From positions 1 through 47,172 of the forward strand of contig JANTQF010000275.1 in assembly GCA_032988165.1 (NCBI GenBank): DNA of 47,172 nucleotides, written 5' to 3'. Under the pieces are notes generated by a model, which ran no database searches, had not been told where the DNA came from, and was given only the letters and a program-made list of their open reading frames with translations. This DNA is from Emmonsiellopsis sp. PD_33. Its lineage: Eukaryota; Ascomycota; Eurotiomycetes; Onygenales; Ajellomycetaceae. Made by a program: the position numbers and the translations under genes. Below, piece by piece: positions 41,028 to 47,172 of this stretch (the first letter of the stretch is position 1; each line of letters begins with the position of its first letter).

Positions 41028-44000
41028 ATGGAAACCGCACCCGTGAATGGAGGCCCCGTCGTGGCCGAGGATAATATCATCAACCGGAGAGGAAATGAGT
41101 CGCTCTTCCAAAGTTGCGGCAACCTCAAAAAAAGACTTGCAGAAGTCCCCGGTTTCGAGCCGCATCTTGCGGAAATGGAAGAAATGGATAGGACGGAAGA
41201 TGCCATCGATCCTGTTGCTTCTGTTTGGAGATGTCTACGGCAAGGATACCCTCTTATGACCATCTTTAACGCCTCAAATCCCACGGAGCCTTTGACGATT
41301 GACCCCGAAAAGGTGCCAGAGGCAAGGCGACCCAAGGCAGCCGCCTTCAAGTTCCTCCAGGCCTGTTTACAAGATTTGGAATTTCCCCAGCAGGATTGTT
41401 TCCTTATTACTGATCTTTATGGCGAAAACACTACCGGTTTTGTGAAGGTGAATATCCCGTGTAAACATGATATTACTACTGGATTGTCGCTAACTTGTTC
41501 CCAAGGTGATCAAAATGGTCAGCCGGGTTCTCGATATTCTTGAAATGCGAGGCCAACTGTATAAACCTTCCGCAACCTCTAATAATCAATTCCAAGGCGA
41601 AAAGGTGAAGCTCACTCGTCGGGAGCATATTCTAAAAGAGATGCTGGAAACCGAGCGAGATTATGTCCACCATCTCCAGAACCTGCAGGCCCTGAAAAAG
41701 GAAATGGAAGAAACCGGTGCTCTAAATGGCGACTCGAGCCATCAAATTTTCCTAAATCTCAACAATTTGCTCGATTTTACTCAACGATTTCTCATCCGAA
41801 TGGAACAACACAATGCTCTTCCCGAGGATACCCAAGATTGGGGGGACCTTTTTATTCAACACCAAGAAGGATTCCGCCAGTATGAACCATTTATCGCCAA
41901 TCAACTGCGATGTGACGCTGTTTGTCAAAAGGAATGGGATAAAATCAAGTCTGCCCCTCGTTCTGTTGATCTCCAACAAATGGTGGCGCAACCATCAACT
42001 TTGAACGGGTTTTTCGTTAAGCCATTCCAGAGACTGACAAAGTACCCGTTAATGCTCACGGTAAGATTGAATAAATTTGACCGTTAGTGCCATGACTTCG
42101 GAGGCAGTGCTGAATTTGTATTTGTCACTGTAGGAACTCCGAAAATTGAATGATCACGAGGAAGTCAATGCACATATTACCGCTGCTATCGATATAGTGC
42201 AGGCCGTTTTGGATCAAGCCAATCACGCAGTGGACAAGGAGCATCTTGCTGCCGCCGTAAACGACCTCGCCGCTCGAGTTGATGATTGGAAATCCCTCAA
42301 GGTCGACGTATTTGGCGAGCTCCTCCGATTTGGGACTTTCACGGTGTTAAAAGGAGATGGAGGTAGAGATACAGAAAGAGAGGTTCGTATTGTTCTCTCA
42401 AAAACGAATAAAGGCTTCTGGTCCCTTTGTCGGAGCCATATCCTCTTCCGCAAGCGCCCCGTGAAAATCCGTCTTCGTCTATTAGGTGTGCCATCCCAGG
42501 CCCCTAATAAATACAACCTCAAAAAGCTATCTGGAAGCTATCAACCCACTGGAACCCCTTCCCAGGAGTCATTACCAGGATCAGCCAAGCTTCGGTCTGG
42601 CACAACGATATCCAAATTACGCTCTGCATCTCTAAAATTGTTTACCATTCCCAAGCTTGGCAAATCTTCCCCGTCACGTTCCATGTCTAGTGACCCTGGA
42701 TCATGCAGTTCTTTGCGTTTATCGGGTGACATTGGTTTCAATGCACCTTCTTCTCCTTCCACTCCCACATCCCCTCCTACATCATCGTCATCATCAAGCA
42801 GAAGAATGAGTGCTTCCTCCGCGAGCGACCAGGGCAAACGCAGGCGTGGCCTTTCCACTATTGATCGTCTAATTCTTGCCAACGAAAGTCTTAGAAGTAA
42901 CTTGGATGATCGCCCTGGTCGACGAACCTAACATGGGCATGACAAGATTTACTATGCCCCAAGTTGCATTGTATTAGCGTTTACAGGCGTTCAAGATACC
43001 CTCTTGTGTAAAGCACATCTATGTCATGAGAGGATAATTCTAGTTAACCTACGGACCGCCGTTTGGGATTCCAGATTATCTCTCTCATGAGTTCTTTTCT
43101 TTTGGTCCTTTTTCTCTCTATTGATCCACTGTGACCTTCCTTTCGGCGCTTTAAGTCCCTTGGGTTATTGATAGCGGACGGTGCGAATAAAGATTTTCAG
43201 AAGCCTAAATAACGGAGCCGGAGGATTTATTGTGGCGGGACCTGTTTGCTGACTTTTCGTTTTATATTGAATCAGTATCACATCTATCTTTTCGAACGTA
43301 TTCTTCTTTGCTGCAAAGATGTTAATCCCAACAAACAAAAGTCAAGGCTTGTTGGGAAAGAGAAACAAGCTGCCGCCGCGAAGGGCAAGCCACGTCTCCA
43401 ATTGAAGGGGCGGATTTACATGGCCAATGTTACCGAAATAATTTCCCTTCAACGCCCAGGTTTGTGGACCTCTCTCGTGTCTCTCGTTCTTTTTACTGTG
43501 TAGAAGATTACTTACTCTCATTCTTTAGGCTCATACAAAATCCAAATTTTCTGGAAAGGGGACCCTGGGGTTGTTGACAATTTCTCGATCCGCTACCAGA
43601 ATGAAGATATCATGCGCAAGTGGTACAAGGAGATCGATTCCCAGCGAGCCATCCAGAATGAAGAAAGACAAACTCGACATACAGGCACTTCTGAAACACA
43701 ATTTACCTATCTCGCAATGGCGCCCACAATGCAAAACCCATACCAGGAGGAATATGACGCCGAGGAGGACCTTATACCACAAGGTGGTAATAATTTCTCG
43801 GAATTCTCGGTGTCTCGAAATGCTTCTAGCACGAGCCTGCGAGCACGCTCAGCCACAGGTGGCAGTGGCGGCTCTGGTCCCATGTCGGCTGGTCGACCCC
43901 CACGCTTTCCGATGCCCGAACCTCCGCTTTCGCTTCACACGCAATTCGCCAACGGAGCCGTATCCCCTGGCGATCGGACCGGCAATTCTTACTTCTCTCC

Positions 44001-44946
44001 AGTCACAGACACCGCGTCCACTCGGTCGAGCTCCCAGTCCACCATGTTTTCTTACTCTCGCCAAGGAACACCTTCGACGCCATGGACTGAGGACTCCAAT
44101 CGGTACACCGCTCCAGCAATGCCTAGAGCAACATCAAGAGACGGTGCCACGTCGAACCCATATTTCAATAATTCAAGGGCTGCGCAGCGTCCTTCACTGC
44201 CACCCCTTTCTTCGTCCCAACAGCATTCTCAATCCAGCGGCATGTCTCAGGCGAGACTCCGATCTGCTAGCAGTCCTGACATCCATAACCACAACCCTCC
44301 TGAGTCACGCCGCCATGTCAATGGACACTCGATTGACAATGTCCCTGTGCCGCCCATCCCTGCCCATATGGCTGGCATGATGGCTCCCGTTAATCGCAGC
44401 CAAAACAATTCCCCAACAAACAATTCCCTCCCTATTCGCTCTGCCACTCAATCGCCTGGCATGCAGCAACAGCATGCCCAACGTCATGGACTCCCAACAC
44501 ACCCAGCACCCCAGTTCCATGACCCACAATATTCTCATAACCGTGTAGACCCCCGTTCACAGCCAGCGCCAACGTCCAATCCGATGCCGTCTGGGCTCTC
44601 CTCTCCAGTAAACCAGGAGGGCGATCAGGAACTCTTCATGCCAAGCCAGTTGAAGGCCAAAGTCAACTTTGACGATAACTATGTCACCCTGGTTATCGCC
44701 AGCAACATCCTTTTCCGATCTCTCACGGACCGCGTCGACGCCAAACTTGCCCGTTTCACCAACCGATCGATTGGGAGCAAGTCTGTAAAACTACAGTATC
44801 GGGACGAGGATGGGGACTTTGTCACCATTGATAGCGATGAGGCAGTTCAACTCGCGTTCATGGAATGGCGGGACCAGCATCAAATCATGCTAGCAAACGG
44901 ACAGGTTGGAGAGATCCAGCTATTCTGCCAAGCGGTCGAAAATTAG
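41028..44946 (+). CDS. CDC24: Cdc42 guanine nucleotide exchange factor Cdc24
   Basis: This factor activates the Rho GTPase Cdc42 at sites of polarised growth. Five exons, 41028-41447, 41506-42060, 42134-42382, 43276-43459 and 43529-44946, join in frame to 941 aa. Residues about 64-155 form the Cdc24 calponin-like domain (ASVWRCLRQGYPLMTIFNAS). The DH domain (about 180-355) has LKEMLETERDYVHHLQNL and GFFVKPFQRLTKYPLMLTEL. The PH domain (about 385-500) reads LLRFGTFTVLKGD, then YHIYLFERILLCCKD across intron 3, then IFWKGDPG. A long disordered Ser/Pro-rich linker follows, and the last 100 residues are a PB1 domain with the acidic OPCA motif (YRDEDGDFVTIDSDEAV) that binds Bem1-type scaffolds. Intron 3 is 893 nt and contains an in-frame coding-like ORF (listed separately). 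The domain order matches the family exactly. Confidence 0.95.
42383..43275 (+). other. Unusually long CDC24 intron 3 with coding-like in-frame ORF
   Basis: The other coding introns of this gene are 58-73 nt, but this one is 893 nt (GTTCGT donor, ATCAG acceptor). The exon 3 frame stays open for 182 codons past the donor, to a TAA at 42929-42931. The product is rich in Ser, Pro and basic residues, with segments such as KLRSASLKLFTIPKLGK and KRRRGLSTIDRLILAN. If retained, it would give a Cdc24 form of about 590 aa that has the DH domain but a broken PH and no PB1 domain. Alternatives are a nested gene, an inserted gene fragment or chance. Confidence 0.5.
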
Positions 44947-46473
44947 AGTTGTTTCCAGCTGCGTGGAGTACACGCGATCGAAACCCTGTTCGTTGGATTG
45001 ATCAAAGTCTTGGATGCGCTGTTGGGAACGCCCTCGCACCTGGTAGTTTGGACACAGGCATTTTCTTTATTTTTCTATATTATACCATTTCATATGTCGA
45101 TCTCCGCATCCCAAGGCAGTTTTTGGCGTCGATAACATGTTTGGTTCCCCAATTTTTTGTCGGAGGATTGGCTCAAGAACATCGCTTCGCTTTTGTTTTC
45201 CTTGTTTTTCAATTTCTGTTTTTACTTTTTTTTTTGTTCGCTAATTCCCGCCGCTCTTCGCTCCGAGTCTTGCAATTGCCGAACCAAGTTGCAAAGCGGA
45301 CTCCTGGCCCGGACAGATAATCTGCCCCTCTGAAGCCAACCGGGATCATATCCATCCTCCATACCCCCTCCCTTTTCTTCCTCGGGTCGCTTGCCATCTT
45401 AAGGGATGGCGATACTATCGCGGAAAGAGACCGGTGAGCCTTGCGAGGATTAACTGTATGGCACCCTTACAAAGGGAGAGCCTCCCAACATTCTCAGTCT
45501 GACCGTGTTTTCTCCCGTCCAGCCTTCCCCTTGCACCGCCCAGCTTATTTCTTCCCGAGATGAGGATGGGTGCTCTTGTCGATCTGCAATTTATCCTCCC
45601 CCCGCCATCTTTTTAAGAAATGACCGTATGATTGTACGTATCTATGTAGATGTGTTTATTGTCTTTGCTGTCTTGCTGCTCTTTTTTGCCCTGCTGTTTG
45701 TTGCTGTACACGACAAAGAGGGAGAAACAACGCTGCCAACCCCCCAGCCTCTTTGTCATAGACAAGCATAGTCTACGTTTTGCATATTAGCTATATATCG
45801 ATATTTATTTTTAATTTGTCCGTCTCATATTTTGCCGCTGTCTCCTTGATGGGACAGACTCGGGATCCAAGTTCGGCCAACCCACGGATCGAATCCGCCC
45901 TGATGCACCCGGACAGGGATCATGTAGTTACATATTAGTAGACAGCGTAATGTTCTTGTTCCTGTTCGCGAGCTTGGATTGCGCACACATCGGGTATTCC
46001 AGCCAATCGATCTTACTTGCCAACAATAAACCCGATTCCGAGTTGAATGCCCCTTTACAAACCCCATCAGTCTCCCGATAGATCGATACCTAGATAGACG
46101 AGAATGGGCATTGGGAGCGATGCTAATTTGCACGCCATGTAACTCGCCGTTGTCAACCCGGCCGCCGCTGCATCACCGTCTCGCATTTAGCCGTTTTCAT
46201 TGCACCGTGGCCGCCTTTCACTGCGCCGTTGCTAACTAGTGAAGTTACGTCGTCGTGCGGGATTAATGTCGGGAACTTGCTCAGCCGGGCGTTGACTTTT
46301 CTGTTTCCTTTTGTTTATTTATTTATTCTTGTACCAGGAACGAAAAAAACATAAATATTGAACCACCGGGCAGAAAAAACTCAGGCTCAGGAACAGCCCC
46401 AGACTTTTCTCTCCTTTATTTACCTGCTGAATTACTCGAGCACTGCTTTGAATACCCCGCCCGTTCCTCCAGC
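44947..46473. other. Intergenic, 1.5 kb
   Basis: No gene found between CDC24 and the aminotransferase. It is T-rich just after CDC24, fitting a 3' untranslated region. A tRNA B-box-like word near 45887 lacks supporting stems. The stretch before 46474 is the aminotransferase promoter. Confidence 0.5.
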
Positions 46474-47122
46474 ATGAGCTTCTCCGGCCGCCGTCTCTCG
46501 ATCCTCAACCCCTCGCAAAGCCGCCGCTTCTCCGCCAGCAAGGAGCTTTCGCAGAATGGTCCGTCTACTTCTTTACTACTACTATCTATCCAAATATCTC
46601 CCCTCTTCGCAAACACACACACTAACCCCAACCCCACCCCCACCAGAGAAATCCTCCGAAACCCACCGCCAGTTCCGCGACGCCCACGAAGGCCACCGCC
46701 CGCACGCCGGCCTCGACGCCACCCGCGCCTCGACCGGCGTCGTCTGGACCACCGAACGCGCCTGCGAACACGGCTACCTCGAGGACCCCTCCGCCTGGGC
46801 AAACCTCGGCCAGGGCGCGCCCGAAGCCGACGACGACATCGAGGGCAGCTTCCCGCGCCCCACTTCGATCCCCATCAGCTCTGCGGCGCGCGAGTACGGG
46901 CCCACGGCGGGCATCAAGCCGTTGCGCGCGGCCGTCGCGAGGCTGTATAATGAGCATTATAGGCAGGGGAAGGAGGGGTATTATACGTGGGAGAATGTCT
47001 GTATTGTTCCTGGGGGGAGGGCGGGGTTGATTCGGATTGCGGCGATTTTGGGGAATTCGTATTTGAGCTTTCCGATTCCGGATTATTCGGCGTATTCGGA
47101 GATGTTGTCGTTGTTTAAGAAT
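46474..47122 (+). CDS. PLP-dependent aminotransferase class I/II, 5' part (runs off the window)
   Basis: Exon 1 (46474-46558) and exon 2 (46647-47122) give the first 187 codons; exon 2 ends at a GTGGGT donor, and the rest lies beyond the window. The start MSFSGRRLSILNPSQSRRFS is basic and hydroxylated, compatible with a mitochondrial presequence. Aminotransferase I/II features follow: YGPTAGIKPLRAAVARLYN, ENVCIVPGGRAGLIRIAAIL (the cofactor-phosphate region) and SYLSFPIPDYSAYSEMLSLF. The PLP-binding lysine would lie in the missing part. The amino donor and acceptor cannot be told. The coding strand is C-rich at 46640-46830 and G-rich from about 46960 on. Confidence 0.85.
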
Positions 47123-47172
47123 GTGGGTGTATTTGTTTTTGTTTTGTCGTTCTCTCTTTAAAAGAGAGAACG

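Noticed and set aside
42541..42882. 113-codon minus-strand ORF inside CDC24 intron 3
   Set aside because: It is antisense to the in-frame plus ORF; its acidic run (DDDDD) is the complement of a Ser-codon repeat, so it is probably a shadow.
45880..45900. tRNA B-box-like word (GGATCGAATCC)
   Set aside because: No paired T-arm stem, A-box or acceptor stem could be found at the right distances.
1..47172. Secondary metabolite cluster, CRISPR array or prophage
   Set aside because: No polyketide or peptide synthase, no spaced direct repeats and no phage genes; neighbouring genes are unrelated housekeeping functions.

Overview
This is a eukaryotic window from a filamentous ascomycete. Multi-exon genes with short GT...AG introns, CTAAC/CTAAT-like branch sites, and lineage-typical proteins (alpha-aminoadipate lysine pathway, QCR6, CDC24, fungal F-box/WD40 protein, Uds1-domain coiled-coil protein) point to Eurotiomycetes. 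Onygenales is my best guess, because of the divergent SRPK-like kinase next to a degenerate inverted-repeat element. The order is inference, not shown by the sequence. I saw no CRISPR array, bacterial operon, rRNA or convincing tRNA gene.

Layout. 416-14298 is a run of minus-strand genes: saccharopine reductase LYS9 (7 exons, one of 17 nt), a cis-prenyltransferase for dolichol (RER2-like), a glycerol-3-phosphate acyltransferase (SCT1/GPT2 type), an unrecognised coiled-coil protein and an aldo-keto reductase. 15292-20490 is on the plus strand: an unrecognised membrane-anchored protein, a WBP2-like GRAM/PPxY protein and the complex III hinge subunit QCR6. 21753-25749 is on the minus strand: an FLVCR-like MFS transporter and a protein kinase gene that carries an in-frame TAG and a DFG-to-HFG change. 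A 641-bp non-autonomous inverted-repeat element follows at 26012-26652. 27124-32453 (plus) holds a Uds1-domain coiled-coil protein and a Ser/Pro-rich unknown. 33390-39693 (minus) holds a CorA-like GMN transporter and an F-box/WD40 protein. 41028-44946 (plus) is CDC24, with an 893-nt intron that contains a long in-frame ORF. A PLP aminotransferase starts at 46474 and runs off the right edge.

The genes do not form one pathway or a biosynthetic cluster. Most are housekeeping: lysine synthesis, dolichol and glycerolipid synthesis, respiration, polarity signalling and ubiquitin ligase targeting. Promoter motifs that fit their neighbours include a TGAGTCA box (Gcn4/CpcA type) about 85 bp upstream of LYS9, a CCAAT box fused to CACGTG upstream of QCR6, a perfect TGACGTCA between the aldo-keto reductase and its divergent neighbour, and two TGAGTCA boxes between the F-box/WD40 gene and CDC24.

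The points most worth a second look are the LYS9 microexon that encodes the nucleotide-binding glycine loop, the kinase with two inactivating changes, the undescribed-looking inverted-repeat element with a 7-bp target duplication, the coding-like CDC24 intron, and a strong switch from C-rich to G-rich coding strand inside several genes. Exon boundaries were worked out by hand from splice consensus, reading frame and family expectation; no alignment or database search was run.
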